Positions 54,200 to 64,000 of a DNA stretch of 64,000 nucleotides are shown piece by piece. Positions within the stretch are counted from its first letter, which is position 1, and each line of letters begins with the position of its first letter. Origin of the DNA: Chara braunii (Eukaryota > Streptophyta > Charophyceae > Charales > Characeae); assembly GCA_003427395.1 (NCBI GenBank), contig BFEA01000611.1, positions 58,076 through 122,075 on the forward strand. Reading direction: 5' to 3'. Position numbers and translations under genes: made by a program. The notes beneath the pieces were generated by a model. That model ran no database searches. It saw only the letters and a program-made list of their open reading frames with translations, and was not told where the DNA came from.

Positions 54200-55060
54200 T
54201 GTTTATTCGTGGGTGGTGTGGTTTAGCAGGTGTTGTAGTACTACATGCGGATCGCATCGGAAGGGTTGGTAGTCCATAGGGTTACGGAGTACTTTGTTTG
54301 TAATGCCGAACAGTCTGTGTTTTTTTTATCTGTTTTATTCTATAATGCTTGTATGGTTTGCCTGATTTCTTCTGCAGCGTGGTCAGGTTCGGATTCGATA
54401 GTCATGATTGTGATAATCTGTGGTATGAGAAGGTTAAGTTATTGTTGCATTGGTCTGTTTGAGTTTGCTTGGATGAACTATGTGATGGGGAAGTTAAGTT
54501 CTCTTCTTTTATCATATTTAGTGGTGCTGTATTGACCAGTTTGTAGGTTATTTATAGTTATAGTAGTGTTTAGAAAATTTCCTTGAGTTCTTATGGTATG
54601 GTTATCTGTTTGTACTTTGTGTGTAGTTTGTTCGTTTAACGTTATCAGATGCAGGGGGTACAGAAAGTATCGATTGCGTGTGCCTGTTATCTGTGGGTTA
54701 AGAAATTTTTTAATTTTGGGATTGTTGATGACGTGGAAGTCGTCGAAGTAGCGGAAGACATGTTGAAAGAGATGTAGGAGGTTTTTGTTGCTTTTATATG
54801 TGTTTTTTCATAAATTTATATTCGTATTTGAAGAAATAGATGTTACACCAGACTGGGGAATAACTTACCCTCATTGGGATGCCAATGATTTGTCTCCAAA
54901 TGTTGTTCCTGAAGGAAATGAATGCATTTTTAATAAGCCAGTTATTGACTTTCTTAATACTAGTGTCGTTCATGGTGAGGTATCCGAAGGGTGGGTTGAT
55001 GTGTCAGTCGCAAATCGGTGTTCATTTATCTTTGTTGTGGTAGAATCTGTAAGTTAGCTG
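54200..55060 (-). pseudogene. Penelope-like reverse transcriptase, copy 2 (decayed)
   Basis: On the minus strand, 54892-54872 encodes QIIGIPM, and about 40 codons downstream 54753-54739 encodes RYFDD, the palm motif with catalytic aspartates. The same nucleotide region in copy 1 (51990-52020) is alignable (cattggga-c-caatgattt), but the two differ enough to be separate subfamilies. Surrounding phases are broken. Overlapping plus-strand frames are shadows. Confidence 0.65.
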
Positions 55061-55363
55061 GATTTTTTTTTCCGTAGGTCTTCCTAGCATGTTTGAACAC
55101 GAGTTTGCAAAAAAAATGGGTAGTTGCCGGTAGGCCGTCTTGGCTGTTGCCGATTGGTATAGTTTCGTAACAGTATGTTATATCGGCTGAGAAAATGGAA
55201 GTAGCTCGTTCAGGGAGGTTATACGTGTAGTCAGGGGTGGAGTCGATTGGCCACCAATAGGGTACTTTAAGACTAGTCTCTGCAAAAGTTTGTTGCGTGA
55301 GGTTTTCACTGTATGTTTTAACTATCCGTATTAAGGCATTAAGTACTGTAGTCGTAAGGCCTG
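55061..55363. other. Between Penelope copy 2 and chromovirus fragment
   Basis: No motif recognised. It could hold the N-terminal part of Penelope copy 2 or the 3' end of the chromovirus. Confidence 0.3.
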
Positions 55364-56127
55364 CTAGTGGGGAAGTAGGCGTGAAGAGCGTCGAAGGGGT
55401 TCCCTCTTATGTGCTGCCTCATATCTGAGGACAACAAACTTTGTTGTTTTAAGAAGTTCCTTGCGAGTAAACCAGCGATCTTCAGTGTGCGGCTGGTAAG
55501 AAAACTTCACAAGGTATTCCTTATCTGGTCTTGTACCCGACTCATCCTCAATGGACTCCACGTCATACCCCTGACCTGGGATTGGAGGTCCAAACTGAGG
55601 AGGCCTGTCTGGGAATGCATCAACTGACGTAAATGATAACAACTTAGATGCATGGAAGACAGGGTGGGTTTGTAGATGCAGAGGGACATCCACTGTATAG
55701 GATGGTCCAAAAGGATCAGCTCCCAATGTATCTAAGACCTGCCATGGACCCATGTATCGTGGCAACAACTTCAACGAAATGTCCTCCTCTTGTGACAACT
55801 CAGAACTGAGTACCCACACCCAGTCACCTGTGCGAATAGTAGAAGGACGTCTGTGCCGATTAGCCTGCTGAATCATAGATTTTGGACTTTGAGCAGGTTG
55901 GCACGGGCGCGTTCTATGTCCACACAGTAACGCCTAGTGAACTCTGCAGTTTGAGGTGTCAACGTAGGGGTAGCCTTATCAATGATGTCATCAAGAGGTT
56001 GTCGTGGCTCACGACCCCAGTGCAACCCGTAGGGTGTAAAGCCTGTGGAGGAGTGTACAAAAGTGTTATACACAAGTTGTGCACGACTCAAATGTAGATC
56101 CCAGTCCTGCTGATCTGAACTAATCAC
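55364..56127 (-). pseudogene. Chromovirus (Ty3/gypsy) integrase C-terminus with chromodomain
   Basis: The frame 56127-55873 encodes the end of the integrase core (LSRAQLVYNTFVHSSTGFTP ... LHWGREPRQP). The frame 55876-55364 (170 codons) continues after a one-base shift with the GPY/F-type module (LLPRYMGPWQVLDTLG, residues 37-52) and VFHASKL. A chromodomain follows at residues ~103-147 (YDVESIEDE ... EYLVKFSYQ ... RWFTRKEL). Chromodomains steer integration to heterochromatin. It is a fragment: RT and the integrase catalytic aspartates are absent. It is a different lineage from E1 and E2. Confidence 0.88.
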
Positions 56128-57738
56128 ATATCACATAAACACAATTTTTGTGAGGATGTAGCATCAGTGGTCGATACGTGTCAAATCAGTATCAAAGCGT
56201 CACCAGAAGACAAGGTAGAAACGATTATAAGACTGCTCTGAGGTTCAAAATCGAATACTTAAAAATACGTAATCCGTATATGGAAGAAGCAACAAATATA
56301 ATATGAAAGAAGGAAAAGAAAAATAAATCCCTCGATTTAGTGGGATTTTTATCAAAAAGAATCGCACCAGCAGGGCGTTAGTGAAAGCCAGAAAGTCACC
56401 GAGGGCCTAGTGTAAGAGTTTGGGTACAAGATCCTATGAGAAGGTAGCGCATCATTACAAAATTCTTACAGACTTATAAGCAACATCATTAACTATGTTG
56501 CAAGAAAAAATGATGGAATTTAATTCAAGGTTGTTTTTAGAAAGAGAAATTATATATATATATATATACATACATACATATAAATATACATATAATAAAT
56601 ACACATATATTTATATACATACATATATATAAATATGTACATATATACATATATATAAATACACATATATACATTTTGAGAATAGTAGAATGCACAGGCG
56701 AGTGAGGAACTAAACAAAATGTCTTTATTTAAGAGGAATATACCTTATCTCTCCTCTTGTTCTGAATATCTTGTGTATACTACCGTAAATGTATGATCGT
56801 ATATACTGGAGGGCACATCCTAAATGTAAGTATGTCCTTTATGTCTTTCGTCGGGGAAAGCATATATAGTTTAGGGAAGGCAAGAATTTGTTAGAGTAAT
56901 GTCACAATTTTTATATCAACATCGTCTAGGTTTTGGTTATTTTCGTATATCACTATTATTTGTTTGTTTGTAGAGCTAATCAGCAAGGAGGTCGAACAAG
57001 GCAGTAGATCAATTGTGTTAGAAGAAAAGATCGAAGCAATAATCAGATAGATTTATCATCACGTGTGTAAAATGAATGGCAAGGCATAAACTGTTGTGGT
57101 TTTTTGAATAGTAAGACTAAAGCGATTATCGTGCCTTGTTATCTTTATGAAGAATAATAGTATGGAAAAACGTTCCTACGCATCATCTATAATGACATAA
57201 GTATTGCAGTGTTTTTTTTGTCGATATGTACATAATAAAGTATTTGCCCAGGATTCGGTATTTTTGTTAACTCACTATGTTAGCCCATTCTTCATATTAT
57301 CAGTATCCCAAGCACTCGTTGATAAAACAATAGTAATGATCAGAATAAACGGTTGATCTTAATGGAAGTAGCGGGGGCTACGATTTTATGCGATAGGAAA
57401 ACCAGGATGGCTACGATAGGAAAACTCGTATAATTTTTATGATGTAGATACACCAATCAATCTCCAGAGCTAAGGGGGGAGAAGATATACTTGTAGTTTT
57501 TTCGCAACTAGGCTTCTTTTAAGTTTAAGAGAGGTTTTATCGATCCAAGAATAATAGCGCGTTTAGTGCATACATGATTATCGGCGTGGAAGTATTTAAT
57601 ATATCGGACCGTTCGTCGCTCAACAATCTTACATCCGACTAAAGAGTAAAGCGATGAAGAACGGAGGAAGCAGGGGAAAAAAACCTGATATCGACAAGAT
57701 ACGGGGAAGAGCTCCTTGGTTTTAAGACCTGATAACGA
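56128..57738. other. AT-rich intergenic with (TATACA)n
   Basis: A TATA/CATA microsatellite occupies about 56548-56670. No conserved ORF. Composition and lack of motifs suggest old non-coding DNA. Confidence 0.4.
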
Positions 57739-58053
57739 CCATTTTGTCAAAATGTACATTTTTTATTTTTTGAACGAAATTAAAACCGAGTTTTTTGGCC
57801 AAAAACTCGTCAAAATTTGTTGTTTCTGAGGGAACGCGGGGACCCCTAGCTATGCATGGACCTAGCTTGAGACTAGGCACCTCCAGGCAGGACTGCCTGG
57901 AGGTACCTGGTCTCAAGGTAGGTCCATGTACAACCAGGGGTTCCAACGTTTTACAAACGTCGGACCCTACAACAAATTTTGACGAGTTTGGGGCCAAAAA
58001 ACTCGGTTTCGATTTCGTTCAAAAAATAAAAGATGTCCATTTTGACAAAATGG
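57739..58053. mobile_element. Complete foldback MITE
   Basis: 315 bp, palindromic almost end to end. The outer arms begin ccattttgtcaaaatg and match each other (reverse complement) through ttttttgaacgaaat, aa-ccgagtttttt-ggcc and actcgtcaaaatttgttg. The inner arms tatgcatggacctagcttga / tctcaaggtaggtccatg and cctccaggcag / ctgcctggagg meet at a 2-base centre (57901-57902). The ends are themselves near-palindromes. No coding capacity; the overlapping ORFs on both strands are by-products of symmetry. Flanks show no clear target duplication. A half copy lies at 42515-42640. Confidence 0.88.
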
Positions 58054-59739
58054 CAGTTTTATGTTTGTATTTTAAATCAGTTTGTCTATGTTGAAGTATA
58101 CAAGTTAAAAAGGCAGTACTCACAACAAAGTAGTATCCCGAGCCCATAAGCGAGAAAAAAAACAACGTTTTATCCATATTTTAGTGTATATTAATGAATC
58201 AATAACGAGTGGCCAGTTCTTTTGGTGGAGCGTAGCTATTTAGCATGGTAACTTCGTAAGTGGGGATAAGTGTTTTAAGAGCTGGAAAAATAGCCAATAA
58301 GCATGCGTTTGTAGTATACAACTTAGTAACTCGTGCATTCGTTTCAAAATATAAGCTGGACTTTCTTATGATTTATGATATAGTGCTGAGTAACGATACA
58401 AGAGTATATTAATAGTCTAATCACTAGGTTAAGTTAAATTATTAAGACTACAAAAGTTGCAGCGTGATTTTGTATAATGACGAATGGTTGATTGTATAAT
58501 GACTACATATTATTGCATTGTTCGTTTCGTACTCAGCATGCTAGTTGTAGTATCCATGTGGTGCACGGACAAACAATCCCAGTTTAGCGACAGGCTGTAA
58601 CAACTATGTGGCTTTAGGGAAAACGATCTCAGTAGTTCGTCGGCGAGGGAAACAACCATGGCTTAGCGACAGGATGTAGTATCTGTGTGGCGTACGGGAA
58701 AGTGATCCTAATTAGGTGCATAAAGGGATTTATCACGTTTTTTTTTCACCGTTTTGTGTTTCTACAAGAGGTCATTCTGGGAGACATTTTCTATAACAAT
58801 TATATCAGGAGATAGGTAGTTTTTGTTGAAGTTACATAGGATTTACCTCTGAGAGGTAAAAAATCATTTATGAATCATTTACAGGGCTAAGACACGTAAA
58901 GTTAATTATCGATCTCATCGTACTTATGGTAAGTTAGGGTTTTCCTAATAAGGTGTCTACTTTGTAAGGAAAACAGTATGATTTCAACAAAAAAAATTGG
59001 AACAACACCTCGGTGGTAAGACATCATGTATGTATTTTTTATTCTTTAAAAGCGCCGCAAATCAGCTATTGTAATCGTGCTACAATACATTAACATAAGA
59101 TGAGTTAAGCTGGCAATTCCCAGTGCAAGGTAGTACCTCGAGCAAAAAAACAAAAAAAGTTATTTTACACATGTTTCTAAAAAAAAGAGTATGTTAATAC
59201 AACTATATATCGAGGTTATTTTTCTTGGCAGGAGTGTGGCTTTTGTTAGTGGGGAAAAATGTTATGGAAGATCGATTAACAATTGCCAGTGATCATGTGT
59301 TTGTAGTTTAGGGATTGGAATTTGTATATTCGTATCACGCTAAATAATATGAACAGGTTTATACTAGTATTTATCTTGTATATAGAGTGGGTGTAAAAGA
59401 ATGCGGTATGATGCTAAACGGTGTAACGCTACTCTAACCGCTTAGTTTAATTGAATCCTTCAAAATATGCAATTAAAACATAATTATAATTAGTATGTGT
59501 TTGATTGCCGAGCAGCGGATTGAATAATAGTGCCCGTACTGCACGAATGCATTGCAGCGTGCTAGCAAGCGTATGATTTATTATAGCATAGATGTATGTA
59601 TGTAACATATATGTAGTGTGAGAGTTGCGTATGGTATTTTTGTAAGAGTGAATACAAGAAGGGGGGGAGTGGGGAGTGAGGGGTGGGGGGTGGGCGGTGG
59701 GTTGATCGTGTGGTATGGTGGGGGAAGGAAGCACGGGAT
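58054..59739. other. AT-rich intergenic, unassigned
   Basis: Apart from the repeats at 58575-58690 nothing is recognised. Multiple stops in all frames. Confidence 0.4.
58575..58690. repeat. Two copies of a ~90-bp repeat
   Basis: The word tagcgacagg-tgta-taactatgtgg with gggaaa-cgatc recurs at about 58585-58635 and 58664-58705, and its core (cttagcaacaggatgcaaca) again at 59841 just before R4. Confidence 0.6.
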
Positions 59740-60410
59740 TAGCATGGTGTGGTTAGTATGTCGTCCTGCAGAAGGGTAAGGATCGCAATAAATTACAAGG
59801 GATCAGATAAGTGGTCCGTCAACGAGGGAATCAACCCTAGCTTAGCAACAGGATGCAACATCCGGGAGTGTGTGTAGTGGGTGTGTATAACACAACTACC
59901 CCATATACAATGGGGAACCAGATCATGTATCTATCCAATCGTAAACATGCGACAAGTTAGCAACAGGCTTAACACATATTGGGTTCAAGAGGAAAAATTT
60001 AGTCATCAACTCCATAACAGGAGGATGCACGTTAGTTCTGCATCATCAATTAGGGAGGAGCAGATTAGAGGTTAGGCTAGGGTTAGAGATGGTTGTTGAA
60101 GACAACCATAGGGGGGGTACATGCCCTGAAGCGTATTTTTCGTTGCTTAGCACCCATAGCAACTCGTCAGAGGGAGAATGCTTCATATAAGTTAGCAGAT
60201 GGGAAGGGGGGAGCTGGACCGGGGAAAGAAGGTAGGGGGGTTTAAAAGGGTTTACCAGCGGGTATGTTTGAGCAGTAACATACATGTGAGCGAAGCGCCT
60301 GCGAAGAAGAAGTCTCCTCGACTGTAGTCATGTTCCCTCGGTGAGTTAAGTCGTGTACGCAACTCAGAGGAGCGCATCGATGGAGGGAGGGGATTAGGAG
60401 GCGTTGTCGG
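59740..60410. mobile_element. Repeat family R, copy R4
   Basis: From 59875 it is collinear with R3 (46877-47420) with ~10-15% differences by eye. Its first part (59740-59874) matches the leader of R2. It ends near ggattaggaggcgttgtcgg. No hammerhead motif in this subfamily. Confidence 0.75.
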
Positions 60411-60804
60411 GACAAACACCCTGACAAGGGTATTTGCCGGGGGTTTTCAAAGTCGGACGCTGTCCGCATCTTTCGTTGAATTGGAGGACTTGATAAGACT
60501 GATGTTTGCCAAAGTTTATTCAGATCAACCCAAGTGACTAAGACTTTTTGTGAATCAAACGTCATTGACGTCTGACTGAAATGAATTTAGTTGCCAGTAT
60601 GGCGGGTCGTTAGCAGTTCTTGATGGGGCCGCAGGGGCACGCAGTCGTGGAATGACTAAAGCTAGACTGTTCTATCTAAAAAACTGACGAGTGCCTGATA
60701 AAACGCGCATTACAGGGGTTAGATCGGGACGCAAAAAAATTAGGAAGGGTTTTTATTTTTATTTTTTTTTAAAAGGGCCGCGGGGGTACCCCGTATGCAG
60801 CTAA
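60411..60804. other. Intergenic, unassigned
   Basis: No gene recognised. T-rich run at 60748-60770. Confidence 0.35.
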
Positions 60805-60957
60805 GGCTCATGGGCTAGACCACAAGCCGCTGGGCCAGGACGTCGTCGGCTCGGCGACAGTGCGGCTGGCTAACGGGAAGTACGGCAGGCCGAGCCTGCT
60901 TCGGCTGCAGCAGATGGGCCTACGGGGGCAGCTCTTCTTAGAAGAGTTGCGGGTTTA
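60805..60957 (+). pseudogene. Possible retroelement protease-region fragment
   Basis: One frame reads LDHKPLGQDVVGSATVRLAN and then GKYGRPSLLRLQQMGL, ending at TAG 60957. A VRLANG-type strand occurs in retroelement aspartic proteases, but the catalytic D-S/T-G is not present. Weak call. Confidence 0.25.
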
Positions 60958-61121
60958 GTTCCGTGATAGGAGTTAGCCTAGTAGGTATCGCCATCAAACT
61001 TTCGCCCAGTGGATGCCGCGATCAAGTCCAGATGACATCACCATTGGGCTAGCTCCTTTTGGAGCAACCCTGAACTTTTAGCGCGTGCTGTCGTTCAGAT
61101 CGCGCGGCTGAAAACAGCCAC

Positions 61122-61174
61122 ACAGATTAGCATGGCCCCTGCGCAAGGTTGACACGCATAAATCGAGAAATGGT
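61122..61174 (+). pseudogene. U6 snRNA-derived pseudogene, 3' two-thirds
   Basis: acag-attagcatggcccct, then gcgcaagg-tgacacgc and aaatcgagaaatggtc match U6 from its central domain to the 3' end, with a deletion (gaag) and two substitutions. The 5' hairpin is missing. It runs directly into the tRNA-like sequence that follows. Confidence 0.85.
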
Positions 61175-61300
61175 CTAGTTTTTGTTCGATCCCTATGGGA
61201 ATTGAACTCGGGTCTGCATATTGGGAGGAAAGGAGAGGCGCCAACAAAGCGTGGCAGGAGCAACCGTGGTCGTTGGCTCATACCAACGACATTATTACTT
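61175..61300 (-). mobile_element. tRNA-derived SINE fragment fused to U6
   Basis: The minus strand has a B-box (gagttcaattcc, near 61208) and a poor A-box-like segment about 50 bases upstream. The B-box lies in an inverted arrangement (gttcgatccc / gggaattgaac) so the T-arm region is almost self-complementary. Confidence 0.45.
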
Positions 61301-61302
61301 GT

Positions 61303-61575
61303 AAAAAAAAGAAAAAAGAACAGTCTATAGACTATGTGTGGGAGCACACAGCTCCCACAACTGTCTCATTGGAGAAAAAAAAAGAAAAAAAACAGTATAT
61401 AGAGTGTGTGTGGGAGCACACAACTCCCACAACTGTCTCATTGGGAAAAAAAAAAGAAAAAGAACAGTCTATAGACTCTGTGTGAGAGCATACAGCTCCC
61501 ACAACTGTCTCATTGGAAAAAAAAAAAAATAATAATAGTTTATAGACTGTGTGTGGGAGCACACAGCTCCCACAA
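61303..61575. repeat. Four ~72-bp tandem units with a perfect hairpin
   Basis: Each unit is A-rich, then cagtctatagactgtg-like sequence, then tgtgggagcacacagctccc and aactgtctcattgg. The tgtgggagc / gctcccaca arms (9 bp, 5-base loop) are intact or nearly so in all four units (about 61337, 61409, 61480, 61551). Confidence 0.85.
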
Positions 61576-61605
61576 CTGCCTCCCTGTTATCAGGGGGGTA
61601 GGAAG

Positions 61606-61643
<38 letters not shown>

Positions 61644-61834
61644 NNNNNNNNNNNNNNNNNNNNNNNNNNNNNNNNNNNNNNNNNNNNNNNNNNNNNNNNN
61701 NNNNNNNNNNNNNNNNNNNNNNNNNNNNNNNNNNNNNNNNNNNNNNNNNNNNNNNNNNNNNNNNNNNNNNNNNNNNNNNNNNNNNNNNNNNNNNNNNNNN
61801 NNNNNNNNNNNNNNNNNNNNNNNNNNNNNNNNNN
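61644..61834. other. Assembly gap inside poly-A
   Basis: 191 Ns with ~40 A before and ~29 A after. The gap is within or between poly-A tails; its true content is unknown. Confidence 0.9.
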
Positions 61835-62059
61835 AAAAAAAAAAAAAAAAAAAAAAAAAAAAACGAAAAACGGGATCTTAGTTTTTTTTCGAAAAGCTGT
61901 ATTTTTTAGTTTGCGCCACTATTTTTTTGGTGGCATAAAACAATTATTTTGACCTTGCAAGTTTTTCCGTAGATAGTCAGGCACTTAGGCCATGCACATG
62001 AATGTTTTTAAATTGTTTATTAAGGGAATATTTTTCGAAGAATGCTCAAAGTCGGGGTA

Positions 62060-62150
62060 CTTTTTGCACCCCGCCTGAGCCTGTCGGGATTTGAACTCGT
62101 GCATTTTCACGAGTTATCTCCCTACCTCTCCCAATCTGACAATTGCCATC
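62060..62150 (-). other. tRNA-like B-box segment
   Basis: The minus strand has gagttcaaatcccgac, a good Pol III B-box in a T-arm-like context, but no A-box at the right distance. Possibly a SINE or class II tRNA relic. Confidence 0.3.
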
Positions 62151-62223
62151 CCTGTTTTCAGGGGAGGGCAGGGGAGAAGAGAGGAAAAGTAAAGAGGCGA
62201 GAGAAAGGAATAGTCACGGCCGC

Positions 62224-62627
62224 GAACTTGGTCGCAGCCTTGCACCAAGTTCAAGCAATATTGGCCTGAATGCAGTCATTCAGGCCAAAGTTGTGAACGG
62301 GAGGGTCAGTGAAGGGAACTTGGATGGAAACAACCATTTTCCCGTTGAACCTGCACTCAGTGTAGGGCTGAGTGCAGGGAAAAGGGAGAAAAAGAGGGGC
62401 AGTATAGTACAACTGCCACCCTAAGTGTGTGGCTGAGGTGAGACAACCTTAGTCCGTTGATCTGGCTCAGATCAACGGCCCCAGGCAAGTGACGAATTTT
62501 GCCTAGGGGCAGTTGAGGCTGCTGCTGCCCTCCTCAGCCACTACAAAAGAGACAACTGTCCCCCAGCGACCTCACACTTGCCTCCAGCTGCCAGTGTGCG
62601 ACAACACACTTGCCTCATCGCTGGAGT
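62224..62627. repeat. Array of six perfect stem-loops
   Basis: Consecutive non-homologous hairpins: gaacttgg / ccaagttc (62224-62252); ttggcctgaatg / cattcaggccaa (62261-62288, 12 bp, 4-nt loop); cctgcactcag / ctgagtgcagg (62350-62378); ccgttgatctg / cagatcaacgg (62454-62478, 3-nt loop); gccccaggcaa / ttgcctaggggc (62478-62510); ctccagc / gctggag with inner gtgtg / cacac (62582-62627). Each stem is different in sequence, so this is not one expanded repeat. Confidence 0.8.
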
Positions 62628-62925
62628 GCTGGAGAGGAGGCAGAAGTGCTCCCGACGAAGCTGGAGGACTGCGGAGGAGCGCGACGAAGGAGGAGACAGC
62701 CATAGCCTTGGATGGAGCATTCTGCTCCACCCATTGGCAGGCTGGTCTCAAGGGGGACTCTGCGACAGCGTGGTGAGGAGCGGCAGCGGAGCATGGCAAG
62801 GAGCGACGGGGAGCACGACAAGTGGTGGAGGTGTGCTGGCCGATATTTTCGGCAACCATAACCCATTTTGTGGGGTTATGCTGCCAAAATACCGCGGCGT
62901 CCACGCGACACCTTTATTCTGAGGG
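62628..62925. other. GC-rich spacer
   Basis: Frames of ~110 codons overlap on both strands (62578-62922 plus; 62904-62572 minus) without recognised motifs. tttgtggggttatgctgcc leads into the minisatellite. Confidence 0.35.
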
Positions 62926-63460
62926 TTGACGCTACCGTTTTCACTGCACGTCGGCGACACTTTGTTTTGAAGAGTGACGCTGCCGTTTTCACGGCACGGT
63001 GGTACGGCAATGCGAAGCGCCGCCGTCTTTTTGCGGTGGTACGGCACGACGAAGCGCTGCCGTTTTTTTTATGGTGGTACGACACAGTGAAGCGCCGCCT
63101 TCTTTTTGCGGTGGTACGGCACGGCGAAGCGCTGCCGTTTTTTTAACGGTGGTACGACATAGCGAAGCGCCGCCGTCTTTTTGTGGTGGTACAACTGAGC
63201 GAAGCGCTGCCATTTTTTTTACGGTGGTACGACACAGCGAAGCGCCGCCGTCTTTTTGCGGTGGCTCGGTACGACGAAACGCTGCCGTTTTTTTTATGGT
63301 GGTATGACACGGCGAAGTGCCGCCGTTTTTTTACGGTAGTACAACACGGCGGAGCACTGCCGTTTTCTTTTTTTTTACGGGGCACCGCACGACGACGTGC
63401 TGCCATTTTCCGACGAGAGTTCGACACAACAGTGGAATTGCGGCACGACGGTGGAACGTG
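62926..63460. repeat. Minisatellite, ~57-58-bp unit, about nine copies
   Basis: The unit is approximately ggtggtacgacacagcgaag, cgccgccgtctttttgc or cgctgccgttttttttatg, alternating between the two endings, so the higher-order period is ~116 bp. The left end (62926-63000) and right end (63330-63460) are more diverged, as usual for tandem arrays. Because the unit is close to a multiple of three, several frames on both strands stay open (Arg/Lys-rich on minus, Phe/Val-rich on plus). I do not accept these as genes. Confidence 0.85.
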
Positions 63461-64000
63461 TGGCGTGGCAGTGGAGGTTTTTTTAACGGCACTGAAAAGT
63501 TTTTTGTTGTGGCGCGGCGTTTGCTTTTCTTGGTGAAGGTCTGATACCATTGGTGTTTACGGCAGCAACAACATGACATGGTGGCGGTTGACGGCATGCG
63601 ACGGTACGAAATTTGAGCGCGACAGGCGGGTTTATTTTTTTATGTGGCACATGAGATAAATGTTTTGTAGTTGGGACTACCCAACACTTGCGGCAGTGGG
63701 ACTGAACTACTTGGGACTGCCTGGATTCAGGTGGGACTGACATGGGACGCAAGCGGTCATTTACGGCAGTCTTGACGCATGTGGTTTTGAGATTCGGCAC
63801 CGGTTTTTTTTTTTTTATAGAACTGTGGCGGAAACAGTTTTCGACTCAATAGTCATTCGACGAAGTGTTTGACATCAACGGACCACCTAAAACCGCGTTG
63901 GACCATCTGGGACCGCTTGAGACCAATTGGGACTGACGTGGTACCAGACTGAGTGTTTTTCTGGGACGTGTGTGGTTCGTCGTTTTCACCCTTGGGTTAC
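63461..64000. other. Sequence with recurrent tgggact words
   Basis: tgggact/tgggacc occurs many times at 63672-63745 and 63880-63970 in irregular spacing, e.g. cttgggactgcctg, ggtgggactgacatgggac. No gene recognised. Confidence 0.4.

Noticed and set aside
57722-58094. ORFs on both strands of the foldback MITE
   Set aside because: The two translations mirror each other because the element is palindromic; not genes.
61549-61909. ORFs running through the N gap (also 20945-21496)
   Set aside because: Open only because Ns contain no stops and the sides are poly-A.

Overview
This is a stretch of a large, repeat-dominated eukaryotic nuclear genome, not a prokaryotic or organellar one. The evidence is fragments of U6 spliceosomal RNA, tRNA-derived SINE heads with A and B boxes, Ty3/gypsy and Penelope-like retroelements, foldback elements, long poly-A/poly-T tails at insertion ends, and abundant microsatellites. 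A plant-type tRNA-iMet primer site and a chromodomain integrase point to the plant/green-algal lineage. A charophyte such as Chara would fit, but that is inference. I found no intact conventional host gene. Almost every supportable coding region belongs to, or looks like, a mobile element, and most are broken.

Layout. 0-10 kb is intergenic DNA with U6-derived pseudogene pieces (971-1149), short tandem repeats (1617-2212), a poly-A-tailed retroposon, a hammerhead-ribozyme core (5136-5172) and tRNA-derived SINEs (8313-8669 and 9254-9357). 10.1-30.1 kb is a mosaic of two Ty3/gypsy elements. Element E1 (10895-18013, minus) has a 322-bp LTR, a tRNA-iMet-type PBS, a long hairpin-rich leader, gag with a zinc knuckle, and pol cut off before integrase. 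Element E2 (18014-27770, plus) is bounded by two copies of a ~2.3-kb repeat and carries a zinc knuckle, protease, RT, RNase H, a PHD-like finger, integrase and a string of 3' accessory ORFs. Nearly all stop codons in E2 pol are TGA where CGA would fit, as expected from CpG decay.

30-42.4 kb holds decayed interspersed repeats and two clearly related copies, plus one possible third, of an Asn-rich ORF on the minus strand. They are followed by a shared 3' module and poly-A (poly-T on the plus strand). 42.4-48.3 kb has a tRNA-like sequence, half of a MITE, and a long repeat family (R1-R3, fourth copy R4 at 59.7-60.4 kb) delimited by (GT)n; R1 and R2 each contain a hammerhead-like motif. 48.6-50.6 kb contains two inverted copies, plus a relative, of a non-autonomous element with CAGGGT-type termini and CCGAACG clusters. 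50.7-55.1 kb holds two Penelope-like RT copies on the minus strand, the first with a hammerhead-type motif at its 3' end. 55.4-56.1 kb is a chromovirus integrase/chromodomain fragment. 57.7-58.05 kb is a complete foldback MITE. 61-64 kb ends with a U6/tRNA-like chimera, hairpin tandem repeats, a six-hairpin array and a ~58-bp minisatellite.

Assembly caveats: N gaps at 20981-21303 and 61644-61834, and single Ns at 9322 and 43563 that sit exactly on tandem-duplication joints. Junction structures near them should be treated cautiously.
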